NCBI RefSeq assembly: GCF_901709675.1
Contig: NC_051091.1
Coordinates: 10,698,967 to 10,762,966 of the forward strand
Source: Syngnathus acus
Lineage: Eukaryota; Chordata; Actinopteri; Syngnathiformes; Syngnathidae
Reading direction: 5' to 3'
DNA length: 64,000 bases
In this document: positions 37,901 to 49,355 of the stretch, in pieces
Numbering within the stretch: the stretch's first letter is position 1
Layout: each line of letters begins with the position of its first letter
The notes under the pieces: model-generated
The model's input: the letters and a program-made list of their open reading frames with translations, nothing else
What the model was told of the DNA's origin: nothing
Databases searched by the model: none
Program-made: the position numbers and the translations under genes

Positions 37901-40239
37901 AAAGCTTACAAACATGTCCCGGCAGTAATCTTGCATGTTTCTTGGTGCTTTACCTGGCCCTCCAGAGAGCAAGAGGAAGATTCCCAGGGCTTGTTATTCC
38001 AAGGAATCCGATCCCACACAAAAAATCCCTCAAAATAAACAAAGCTAAAATAGCAGGGAGTTAAAGTTTTAGATGCTCCCTGAGCTGAAGTCTCACAAAA
38101 TTTGTTTCATTTGTGGGTTGGTCATAGTCAAATTTGTTCTATATGCCATCGCCTGTGTTCTTATGTTAATAGAATTATATTACCAAAAAGCCCCAAAAAG
38201 CTAACTGCAATTGTCAGTCATGTAATTGTAACTCAAGTCCCCCCGCCCCTGAAATTAAATTCCTTCTTTACTCTCTTCCAAGTGCAAAATGCGCCACTTC
38301 AATCTTTTTAAGTCGCTAGCAAATACATCTTCAATTGTTTTTTTGCATTCTTGGAGCAGTTCCAAACACGCACACTCTATCATTTTGCAAATCCTCATCA
38401 AGGCATTAATCCTTGGAAGGGACATTAAAAAGGCTAGTCAACCAAAAAGATCCGCATACGCTTCAGGAATGTCAACATTGTCTCCTGAGCCACATTAGAT
38501 TGCGTTTATTGACATTTGGTTTAGAAGCTCAGAGAACACACATTTAGTTAACAAAATGAAGGTATTGCTCGTATGTTGCGACTGCTTCTACTACTAAAAA
38601 TATAGCTACAACTAAAATAATTTAAAAATTACTCGTACTTGTTTAATCCTGACATTAGTTGAGTTTCCCAGATTTTTTGAAAATCCAAGCCTACAACGCC
38701 ACAAACTTGCAACATTAAATTTGGAGGGAATGTCTGGCATGAGTAGACCCATAAAAAAGTCGGCCATTTTGTTTTGAGTGGGACATTTTAAGGTCATTTT
38801 GGTAATTTCTGACTCTTACCAAATTTTAAGATACTCAACGAGACAAAAATGTGATGCATTTGCATTTTCGTCATTGCATGTCGGAACTTTATTTCATGTA
38901 TTATCTTGCCGTATAAATGTAAAACCATAAAAACTCACACTGGACTCCAACCTTTATTTAAAATATTGATTTTCATGCTGTTATCAAAATATGCATGTAT
39001 TGCGTATTGTGTTCCATGCATATATTCAAATGCAATACTGTCTTTCTATATTATGATAGCAATATAATCAATCAAGCCCACTCTGCTCCCAGTGAGAAGT
39101 CAAATTCATGTTGTCCCCCCGAGCACCGCGGGACTCGCCTGACGACAAGAGAAAGGCCGCTGGACCATACGGGACCCCCGCAGTTCAAAACAAAAGACCT
39201 AAGATTGCCGTCACCAATTCCACCAATTATTAGGCCCCTCCCCCCAAGCCTAATCCTGACCCTTGCTCTCTGAAGTGCCCCCACTTTGCTCAGAGCAACT
39301 TACATTCCACAAGTCAGGGCAGGCCTTTTGTCCTCGTAAAATGGAGGTGAAATGAAGGCGCTTACTTGCCATTCTGTGTCATGTCACTGTGCGCTAGGAC
39401 ACTTGGGGGTCTTAAAACAATATTTCCACACTTTCAAAACATAGAGGGTCTTGTTTTTTGTAAATGATTACTTTCGCCTGCTGCCATATAATTTTCCCTC
39501 CCTTATGCAACTGGAAAAAGTAGTATAAAGCTGAACTGTTTGCACAATTGCTTTCTTTTTTGGATACTTACGCGCGGGCTGCACACAGGGCCTTCATTGA
39601 GTTGCACAAACATGGATGGAAACAAGATGTGGTAGGCAAATGAGGAAGGAGAGGAAATTATCTCACAATTCACCCCCCCTGCCCAACCTCCACTCATCCG
39701 CCTCATTCTATTGGTGCCCACTTTCCACTCTTCCAGAGTGGAGGGTGAGTAATGCCTTCTGCCATCCGTGAGTTACTCCCATGTCTCCATTGGAGGCACT
39801 CAGGCCATTAGATGCTATGCAAGCTCCACTTCAGGGTTAGAACTTCCCAATCTTATCGTTGAGATGATTTTCTTGGACAACATAGTCTGGATAAAACCTT
39901 CGTGGAATTGCTCAAAAAGCCCCAAAACGTTTAACCTACAAGAATATAGGAGGTCCTCGCTCAATGTTTGCATTTGGTCAAGTTCTGTCTTGAATGCTCA
40001 TGAGAGGAATGTCGAGCTCATTTCAAAGTTCAGTCTGACAATGTCACCCAAATATGTACATACATTCATAAGTCGGAATGTGGTGTTGTCTATAATTAGT
40101 TTAAATAATTACCATAATTGTTTTCATAAAAACACATTTAGGCCATAAATACAAAGTATTATAAGCAAAACTGTAAAGTGGTAACTGAACACAAATTTGG
40201 GATTATAAATAATTTTGATATGCAACACACAAGCCCCTT

Positions 40240-43200
40240 ATGATGAATAACATGAATGGATTTGGTTTTCCCTCGCCCGGACGCGGGTCACCGGGGCCCC
40301 CCTCTGGAGCCAGGCCTGGAGGCGGGGCTCGAAGGCGAGCGTCTGGTGGCCGGGCCTTCGCCCATGGGGCCCGGCCGGGCACAGCCCGAAAAGGAAACGT
40401 GGGTCCACCTTCCCATGGGCTCACCACCTGTGGGAGGGGCCAAAGGGGTCGGGTGCAGTGTAAGCTGGGCGGCGGCCAAAGGCAGGGACCTTGGCGGTCT
40501 GATCCCTGGCTGCAGAGGCTGGCTCTTGGGACATGGAATGTCACCTCTCTGGCTGGAAAGGAGCCCGAGCTGGTGTGCGAGGCAGAAAAGTTCCGACTAG
40601 ACATAGTCGGACGTGCCTCCACGCACAGTTTGGGTTCTGGTACAAGCCCTCTCGAGAGGGGCTGGACTCTCTTCCACTCTGGAGTTGCCCACGGTGAGAG
40701 GCGTCGAGCAGGTGTGGGTATACTTATTGCCCCCCGGCTGGGCGCCTGCACATTGGGGTTCACCCCGGTGAACGAGAGGGTAGCCTCCCTCCGCCTTCGG
40801 GTGGGGGGACGGGTCCTGACTGTTGTTTGTGTCTATGCACCAAACGGCAGCTCAGAGTACCCACCCTTCTTGGAGTCCCTGGAGGAAGTGCTGGAGAGCG
40901 CTCCTTCTGGGGACTCCATCGTTCTACTGGGTGACTTCAATGCTCACGTGGGCAATGACAGTGAGACCTGGAAGGGCGTGATTGGGAGGAACGGCCCCCC
41001 CGATCTGAACCCGAGCGGTGTTCTATGATTGGACTTCTGTGCTCGACACTCATTTTCTATAATGAACACCATGTTCAAACATAAGGGTGTCCATGTGTGC
41101 ACTTGGCACCAGGACACCCTAGGCCGCGGTTCGATGATCGACTTTGTAGTCGTGTCATCGGATTTGCGGCCGCATGTTTTGGACACTCGGGCGAAGAGAG
41201 GGGCGGAGCTGTCAACTGATCACCACCTGGTGGTGGGTTGGCTCCGATGGTGGGGGAAGATGCCGGTCCGACCTGGCAGACCCAAACGCTCTGTGAGGGT
41301 CTGCTGGGAACGTCTGGCGGAATCCCCTGTCAGGAAGAGCTTCAACTCCCACCTCCGGCAGAGCTTTTCCCATGTCCCGGGGGAGGCGGGGGACATTGAG
41401 TCCGAGTGGACCATGTTCCACGCCTCCATTGTTGAGGCGGCGGACCGGAGCTGTGGCCGTAAGGTTGTTGGTGCCTGTCGTGGCGGCAATCCCTGAACCC
41501 GCTGGTGGACACCGGCCGTAAGGGATGCCGTCAAGCTGAAGAAGGAGTCCTATCAGGCCGTTTTGGGCTGCGGGACTCCGGAGGCATCTGACAGGTACCG
41601 GATGGCCAAGCGGAACGCGGCTTCGGCGGTTGCTGAGGCAAAAACCCGGGCGTGGGAGGAGTTTGGCGAGGCCATGGAGAATGACTTCCGGACGGCTTCG
41701 AGGAAATTCTGGTCCACCATCTGGCGTCTCAGGAGGGGGAAGCAGTGCAACGTCAACACTGTTTACAGTGGGGATGGCGTGCTGCTGACCTCGACTCGGG
41801 ACGTCGTGAGTCGGTGGGGAGAATACTTCGAAGACCTCCTCAATTCCACCTACACGCCTTCCATTGTGGAAGCAGGGCCTGGGGACTCTGAGGCGGACTC
41901 TCCAATCTCTGGGGTCGAAGTCACTGAGGAAATTAAAAAACTCCTCGGTGGCAAGGCCCCGGGGGTGGATGAGATCCGCCCGGAGTTCTTAAGGGCTCTG
42001 GATGATGTGGGGCTGTCATGGCTGACACGCCTCTACAACATTGCGTGGACATCGGGGACAGTGCCTCTGGATTGGTAGACTGGGGTGGTGGTTCCCCTCT
42101 TTAAGAAGGGGGACCGGAGGGTGTGTTCCAATTACAGGGGAATCACACTCCTCAGCCTCCCTGGTAAGGTCTATTCAGGGGTGCTGGAGAGGAGGGTAAG
42201 TGGGGAGGTCCAACCTCGGATTCAGGAGGAGCAGTGTGGCTTTTGTCCTGGCCGTGGAACAGTGGACCAGCTCTACACCCTCAGCAGGATCCTCGAGGGT
42301 GCATGGGAGTTCGCCCAACCAGTCCACATGTGTTTTGTGGACTTGGAGAAGGCGTTCGACTGTGTCCCTCGGGAGGTTCTGTCGAGGGTGCTTCGGGAGT
42401 ACGGGGTGCCGAGCCAACTGATAAGGGCGGTTCGGTCCCTGTATCACCGATGCCAGAGTTTGGTCCGCATTTCCGGCAGTAAGCCGGATTCGTTCCCAGT
42501 GAGGGTTGGACTCCGCCAAGGCTGCCCTTTGTCACCGATTCTGTTCATAATTTTTATGGACAGAATTTCTAGGCGCAGCCGAGGCGTTGAGGGGGTCCGG
42601 TTTGGGGACCTCAGCATCGCGTCTCGGCTTTTTGCAGACGACGTGGTGCTGTTGGCTTCTTCAGGCCGTGATCTCCAGCTCTCACTGGAGCGGTTCGCAG
42701 CCGAGTGTGAAGCGGTCGGGATGAGAGTCAGCACCTCCAAATCCGAGTCCATGGTCCTCGATCGGAAAAGGGTGGAATGCCCTCTCCGGATCGGGGATGA
42801 GATCCTGCCCCAAGTGGAGGAGTTTAAGTATCTTGGGGTCTTGTTCACGAGTGAGGGGAGGATGGAGCGCGAGATCGACAGGCGGATCGGTGCAGCGTCG
42901 GCAGTAATGCGGACTCTGTACCGGTCCGTCGTGGTAAAGAGAGAGGCAGGCCTGCCTGAAAAGGCAAAACTCTCAATTTACCGGTCGATTTACGCTCCTA
43001 CCCTCACCTATGGTCACGAGCTATGGGTCGTGACCGAAAGAACGAGATCCCGGATACAAGCGGCCGAAATGAGTTTTCTCCGCAGGATGTCCGGGCTCTC
43101 CCTTAGAGATAGGGTGAGAAGCTCGGTCATCCGGGAGAGGCTCGGAGTAGAGTCGCTACTCCTCCATGTTGAGAGGAGCCAGATGAGGTGGCTCGGGCAT

Positions 43201-43519
43201 CTCATCAGGATGCCTCCTGGACGCCTCCCTGGGGAGGTGTTCCGGGCATGTCCCACCGGTAGGAGACCCCGGGGACGACCCAGGACGCGCTGGAGAGACT
43301 ATGTCTCAGCTGGCCTGGGAACGCCTTGGGATCCCCCGGGATGAGCTGGATGAAGTGGCTGGGGAGAGGGAAGTCTGGGAGTCCCTCCTGAAGCTGCTGC
43401 CCCGCGACCCGACCCCGGATAAGCGGAAGAAGATGGATGGATGGATGGATGGATGGATGGATGGATGGATGGATGGATGGATGGATGGATGGATGGATGG
43501 ATGGATGGATGGATGGATA
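40240..43519 (+). mobile_element. Decayed non-LTR retrotransposon (LINE, RTE-like) with endonuclease and reverse transcriptase
   Basis: A single frame runs from about 40,240. First comes an apurinic-type endonuclease domain (GTWNVTSL, then [10 protein letters not shown] and a terminal STDHHLVV), then a reverse transcriptase (NYRGITLLS, GLRQGCPLSPILF, FADDVVLL at 42,631-42,654) and a conserved C-terminal region (LRWRDY-like). The element is broken: in-frame stops at 41,026 (TGA), 41,494 (TGA) and 42,076 (TAG), and an apparent 2-bp deletion in a CTCTC run near 43,301 that shifts the last part into another frame. It is GC-rich against AT-rich flanks and ends in about 22 TGGA units, a tail style of RTE-type elements. 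The clade is uncertain. Probably inactive. The 5' end may be truncated near 40,260, where base composition changes. Confidence 0.9.
43433..43519 (+). repeat. (TGGA)n tail of the LINE
   Basis: About 22 tandem GATG/TGGA tetranucleotides directly after the last codons of the LINE, probably grown from its 3' tail repeat by replication slippage. The Met-Asp-Gly-Trp frame through it is not a gene. Confidence 0.95.
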
Positions 43520-46139
43520 TAAAAACACAACTTCTTGAGCTATTTCCAGCCCAAAAAAATACTCACTCAACAAATAATCATGGATTTCAAATAAAAAATG
43601 GTCAGCATGTAAATAATTTTGCTCTGTCTTTGGTTTACAACAGACTTTCATCCGTCTTATTTTGATATTACCCAAAGTTTACATAATACACAATGTGCCG
43701 TAATCCATCATTTACCTTTGCCAGTTCAGACTTGACAAGTCATAATTTCAGTTGATATAAGAACAAACAAACACTTAGGCCTTTAAATGTAAAACAACCA
43801 AATGCAAATCCTTAAGTAAGACAGTAACCTTAAAATGAACCACTGTATTTTTTGTCTTAATTTTTTCACAAATGAATAATGGCCTCCAGAAGAATAAAAA
43901 GATTATGATTCTTAACTGCATACAAGCCGCCAATCCGACTGACTCAGTGACAAATGCAGTCCCAGATCGTGCCAGAACACATGCCTTTGAACTCTGCATA
44001 TAATTAGTTTTCGTAATTATATTTCTGAATGTGAGGTGAGTCACTAAATAGGCTTATGGCCCTGAAGGCTCCCTTGAAATATGTGGTTGCAGCAGGGAAA
44101 GGGGAGGAGGCGATTAAAAAAGAAAAAAAAGAGGCGGTGACGATCCCAGGAGACAGGCTAAAATTAGACCCCTGTGACAAGATATCCCGCTCGGGGTGCG
44201 TTCAAAAAATTTCAGAACAAATATATTTGAATTACAAGACTAATATCATTTGTGGCCTGAAATGCCTCTTTTAAACGGACATCTTGAAAAATTGGCCATG
44301 TTTGAAAGCACTGTTGTGGTATTATCCCGCTCAACTGCGAAAAACGATCACATAATTGCCTCTGTTAGGAAATTTTTGCTGGATCTCTGTGTAAAAAAGT
44401 CTTGAGTGCCGCAACACAGAAAAGGCCGAATCGGCGTGAAAGCGGCCTGAGTTGAATAACGTCTGGAGTGGCAAAAGAATGCTCGGTTTATTTCTTTAAC
44501 TGGCGTAAATGAATTGCAGGTAATACAATATTAACATTTGCCGGTTTAATATCAGCTATAAAAACTATTTGTTCCGCTTGGTAAGAGTGAAAAGCCTTCA
44601 ACACGCAGGCCTCATTGGAAGCGACGGGGCTGCAAGACTGTACGAGCGCCTGTTGTCACTTCCTTTGGTTTAACAGTTGAATGAGCCAGTTGAAGCAGTA
44701 CGGAAGTCAACTTAAAAGGAAGAAAAAAAACTGGCAGGTCAGGTTATAAGGCTTAGTCATTAACAGGAAGAAGACCGTTTGTCTTCAGATGTCTGCGCCA
44801 GTGTTGAACAAACACACAGGGTTAAACCTAGAAATTTTAAAATCATGAATTTTGCATACATACTTTTTGTATCGGTGCAGTTTGTTTCTAATTTGAATTT
44901 TCCTTGGCACCCCTACTGCAAATAACCGCTTCGAAATGCAAAATGTGTAATTTGACCCCAGTTCCCACAGAGAAAGAGTATTAACAAAAAGAAAATGTGA
45001 AGGAAAGCCAACATTAGATGCATCGCACACATTGTTTTTACCTTTCCTGGCCTAAAACAAGTGACGATATTATCATATGCACACTTCATCAACTTATTTT
45101 TAATCAATTTCATAATTCATCATCAGAAATTTAATTTTAAAAGAAATGTACAAATTACTGTCCAAATGGAACAAATCCTAACATATAAGAGGGGATCGTT
45201 GCGCTCAAGTGGAATGATGACAAGTGGGTAACTCTCCTTAACAACACAGTGGGAATTACAGCAATAGTCAAGTGCTGGGACAAGGATAACAAGCCAAGGG
45301 TGACGTACTGTGTCCAGCTCTGATTACAAGTTAAAAATGAGCACATGGGTGCCATTGATTTTCCAATTCAACCTCTAAAATAGTTCCAGCTCCAGGTTGC
45401 TGTTTCCCGAATGCCAAGAAAACAACGGAAGTTGGATGACCTTCTTGTCTCTCATTAGCTCCACTGAAGAGAAGACAGTCACACGTCCACTGCAGGATAT
45501 TTGTTATGACAAGGCACAGTCCAAAATGTGATGTCAGAGGTCGCTGTGTCTGTTCTGTGCTCTGTCTGAAGGCAAGCAATCCATGCTTTGCAGTTTACCA
45601 CAAGAAGGACACCTAGTAATGTTGCTTGAACACAGCCTGTTTTATGATTTGTTTTTGGCTTTTTATTGTTTGCGGACAACTGAGCATTCTTGATGTGAAA
45701 TTTTCTTTTAAAATCGCTAAGGAATATTCCCCCAAAAATGTTTCACAAGATTCTGCATATTTTGTAGCCATCACACATTTTGTCACAGTTTTTGGCCTGT
45801 TATGCTCTCTAGACAGGTAAATAAAAGTGATTTTTTTTTAAATGTTTTTTTTTGTCCGTTGTTTGCGTCCCTAACAACCAGAAAATGCAAGGAACGTTTT
45901 TTCCATTAGATTTCTCCTGTTTGAATTGAACTTACATAGTTTTTTAAATAGCTTTTATCCCAACAATTCAAAACAATATTACTTAAAAACAATCCATAAA
46001 TAGCCTTTTTTCCAACCGATTCAAGCTTCAAACCATGCTTTCTCACTTTACATAGTTCCTCCTTAAATGTAATTTGACACCTTTCTCCACACAACGCTAA
46101 CTTTAAAAAAAAAAAAAAGAATACCAACAATAGGCTTGG
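43520..46139. other. Gene-free stretch between the LINE and ptma
   Basis: AT-rich, no exon chain recognised. The stretch 43,900-44,560 is less repetitive and contains a TAATTAGTTTTCGTAATTA motif (paired homeodomain cores, about 44,002-44,020). Nothing else stands out. Confidence 0.5.
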
Positions 46140-46588
46140 CCACGTGTTTCACATGATTTTGCTGTCTTTAATATTGCTGTGTTATGTATTGAAACTTTCT
46201 TATAATCGATAAATCGATGGCAACTTTCACAACTTGCATCCATTGTTTGAATTAAAATGCAAAACAAAAAGTCACATCGAAGCGGCGCTTTAAAAACACT
46301 GGCCAATCAACGACGAGTACACGTGGAAGGCGGGTGCTTGTTCGAGAACTGGCGTGGCGCTCCTCCAATGAAACGCCAGGCGCGTCGCCACGGTCCAATC
46401 GGGGGCCGAGTTGAGCTTCTACCTCCAACAAGAGTGGTTTTCAAGCGGCTCCCACAGAAAAAGCGGAGACGGGCAGACATCATTTCTCTCCCGGCGTCAT
46501 TGGACTAGTATCCGCGACGACGACGACGAAAAGCCCAAAAAACAGGAACTAAACAATCAATTTAACTCAATTTACTCTCAAAGTAGAC
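46140..46588 (+). promoter_or_regulatory. ptma promoter and 5' UTR
   Basis: Three CCAAT boxes on the + strand (46,303, 46,365 and 46,395) precede the ptma start codon by 194-286 bp, and the stretch is GC-richer than its flanks. No TATA box at the expected distance. Two CACGTG E-boxes lie at 46,141-46,146 and 46,320-46,325; mammalian prothymosin alpha is a known MYC target. The transcription start is not determinable; the AC-rich sequence just before the ATG is probably 5' UTR. Confidence 0.6.
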
Positions 46589-48539
46589 ATGGCCGACACA
46601 GATGTTGACACCACCGCAACTGCAGAGGTTACAGCCAAGGTGTGTTTCATTCATTTTATACTCACTCCGACTTGTCGGGTTTAATGCTTAAGAAGTTGTA
46701 AAAGTTACTAATGATGGCTAAGGGTCGGTCGTAATATGCAATTTAGCGGATAAAATGGCGTTTTTGCAAATGTATTGCAAATGACGATTAAAAATTGAAA
46801 TTCGACGCCTTCGTCAAGCAGGGGTCGTTCTTCGATATTTGAATGCCTCGTGTGTCATTTTTGGTTGAGATTCAGGTGTTTAGCGGCGTGTAAGGTGCTT
46901 TTTTTGGCGTCGAACATAGACAAAAGCTAGGAGGAGAAAGCAGCCGGTGCTTTTTGCTGTGGGCGGGAAAATCTCGAGAAGCACGTCTCACGCGCGTGCG
47001 CCGAGGGAACGAGGCAAAAACTCCATTAATTTGACAAAAGAAGCAATTAAAAACGTCATAGGTCCAAAAAGCACGGCTATGGCCTTACCGGTACCTCAGA
47101 TTAGAAAGAAAAATTGCGACAATTTCATCGTCTTTTTTTTCGTTTTTTTTAGGAGCTGAAAGAAAAGAAAGAAGTTGAAGTGGAGGAGGAGGAGAAGAAA
47201 ACAGACAACGGGGACGCACCTGCTAATGGCACTGTGAGTTTGCTGGCAGCTTTCGTGTGGCGAGCAAGCGAGCGAGGTGGGGGTGCTTTTGTTTTATGGT
47301 GAGAAGCCCCCTCGTCGTGCAGGTGTCGCCATTCTGCCTGGGCCTCTTTGTGTGCCTTGTGGAAAATAGCACAGATGTTGTTGGCAAGCGAGCCGCCTCC
47401 ATTGGGGGTGTCTTCCCAGAGAGCCTGCTGCGGGTAGTGGTGGTTAATCCTCTGGAGAGCATAAAGCACCCCCCATGCGCCCTTCCCTCGTCCTTAGAGT
47501 GTCCGTGGAGGATTGTTCCAACTGCCGGGACTATAAATGTGACATTTTGCTCCTTCAGAATGGTGCAAACCACAGTGACAAAGTTGAAGATGCGACAGAA
47601 GAAGAGGAGCACAAGAATGGGGATGGTACTTATCTTCTGCTCCGTTATTAGTCTCATTTCATTGGATTGAGATTCCCGGTTGTCTTTGACACTAAGGCAA
47701 ACTCTGTTTTTCTTTTTTTTCTTTTTTGCAGGGAAAGCAGAGGAAGAGGCGCCCCCTGCTGAGGAGACGGACGCACAGCCAGTGAAGCGTGCTGCCGATG
47801 ACGAGGAGGTGGGTCACGTGTGCTGTCTTCATTTGTCACCATCTTTCACCAATTTTAATTCAAATCAGTCACCCAATTGAAAAGACCTTGCCCAAGCCCC
47901 CAAAAGTCCACATTAAAAAAATATTTCCATTTTTACATGAGAACACTGATTATAATTTGTTAAGTCAAAATCAGTCATTTGCAAACTTTTGCTTTGGATG
48001 ACAGTCATGTCCAGTAACTGAATAAGCTTAAAACAAGTATGAATACATCATTCCCCTCATGTGATATTGCTTAGTTGTCTCGCTGTTTTTAATCATGGAG
48101 CAATATCAAATAAACAATAATCATAATTAATTAAACAAGAATTGGAAAATTGTCTTATGACCCACTATAATGCATAATGAAATTTGATCTGATTAATTGA
48201 TTAAAAAAATGATAGTGACAGTCCTCATCTTAGCAAACTTAAATGAAAAATACCAAAATATGCATTTTTGTCAAATGATATTCTTTTTCCTTTCATTATT
48301 ATTTTAACTGCTTGCTATTATGGAGCTTCTCAATTTATTCAAACCATTCTGACCTCAGTGTTCAGCACATTCAGACATTCTACAGGTTTATAGCTCATTG
48401 TCAAGTTAAGAAAAAAGATTTTGCTTTAAACTATTCACTATATTTAGTTCCCCTTCTCGCCCTCTAGGAGAAAGCGGACACCAAAAAACAGAAGACTGAG
48501 GAAAATGGAGATTCAAAAGAAGCAGAAGTAGATGCTTAA
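46589..48539 (+). CDS. ptma: Prothymosin alpha
   Basis: Small acidic, intrinsically disordered nuclear protein that binds histone H1, acts as a linker-histone chaperone and promotes proliferation. Coding exons 46,589-46,639; 47,153-47,233; 47,559-47,625; 47,732-47,808; 48,468-48,539, all GT-AG, giving 115 aa. The start follows CCAAT-box promoter DNA and the N-terminus (MADTDVDTTATAEVTAKELK) corresponds to the thymosin-alpha-1 region. A DAPANG segment and a C-terminal DTKKQKTEE nuclear-localisation segment (KKQK at 98-101) mark it as prothymosin rather than parathymosin. The central acidic run is shorter and less pure than in mammals (mostly EEE/EEEE blocks separated by Lys), and a 12-residue tail follows the KKQKT motif. 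Five coding exons fit the known PTMA structure. Whether it is ptmaa or ptmab cannot be decided here. Confidence 0.9.
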
Positions 48540-49355
48540 AAATGCCGGTTTTGTATGCAGCTCTGGCTTACTGGTCAACATGGTGTTGTAGAGCTTGTGC
48601 TTTTTCTAAGGTTTTGGGTTTTGTTCTGTTTTTTGTTTTCATTATTTTGCTCCCATGTTCTCACATTGCACTGGAGTGAAACATTGTGGCCCTCTTCTTT
48701 TAATTTTTATTTTTTTTTTTACAAGATGTTATTTATTGGTCTATAAAATGAGCTTTTTGTGTGTATGTGTGTGTTCAAAACAGGGCCATGCCAAGAGATG
48801 AGTTAATTTCCATTTCCTTGCTTCTGTTTGTAAGCACAACCTCTATCAAGTCAGCTCGGACCAGCCAATTGCTCAAACGTTCAGGCAGCTGCTCACGTTC
48901 ACTTCAAGGACCAAAGATAAGTTTTAAGCGGGGGCTAATAATAAAGAACATTATTAATTGTTGCATAACCTTTTGTTGGTGTTTAAGCTGCTAGTTAATC
49001 CTCAGCTGCCCTGTTAGCATAACAGATGGTGCTCATGAAATAAAGGGCCTCCACACCACCACCATTTTGGTAGAGGTGAGCTTTCTGTTGTTTTGCTGAC
49101 GTTAATTAACCCCTCTTAAATCTTAATGCTTTGGTCTTGTTCGTTCTGTATGCATTCCACGCAGGTTTGTACCATTTACACGTTTGATTTTTTTTCTTTT
49201 GTTGTCATTTTCTTACGGAGTTTACATTTATGGCTGGGTAACCTGCTTTTTTTGTCCAAGACTGCCTCTCTTTAACAACCAGCCGTGACATATGGTTACT
49301 TCAGCCACTGCTTTGTATATTCTCAAACAAATAAAATGTCTTTTTAATTAAATTT
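48540..49355 (+). other. ptma 3' UTR
   Basis: T-rich sequence after the ptma stop, with AATAAA at 49,039-49,044 and again at 49,329-49,334. The second is followed by a T-rich stretch and is the more likely end, giving a 3' UTR of about 0.8 kb, long relative to the short coding part, as in other vertebrate ptma genes. Confidence 0.55.

Larger units (their letters stand above)
32841..40239. other. Gene-free stretch downstream of odad1
   Basis: No exon chain recognised on either strand. AATAAA at 33,559-33,564 is one possible end for the odad1 transcript. The part 35.2-37.9 kb is GC-richer and less repetitive than its surroundings, carries several X-box-like motifs and could be regulatory or contain untranslated exons. 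A 14-16-bp C run lies near 36,023-36,037. The fold-back element is listed separately. Confidence 0.5.

Noticed and set aside
40203-40763. 186-codon open frame on the minus strand
   Set aside because: Antisense shadow of the GC-rich 5' part of the LINE; no domain and no splice support.
43205-43675. Open frame with Ser-Ile-His-Pro repeats (minus) and Met-Asp-Gly-Trp repeats (plus)
   Set aside because: Product of the (TGGA)n tail of the LINE.
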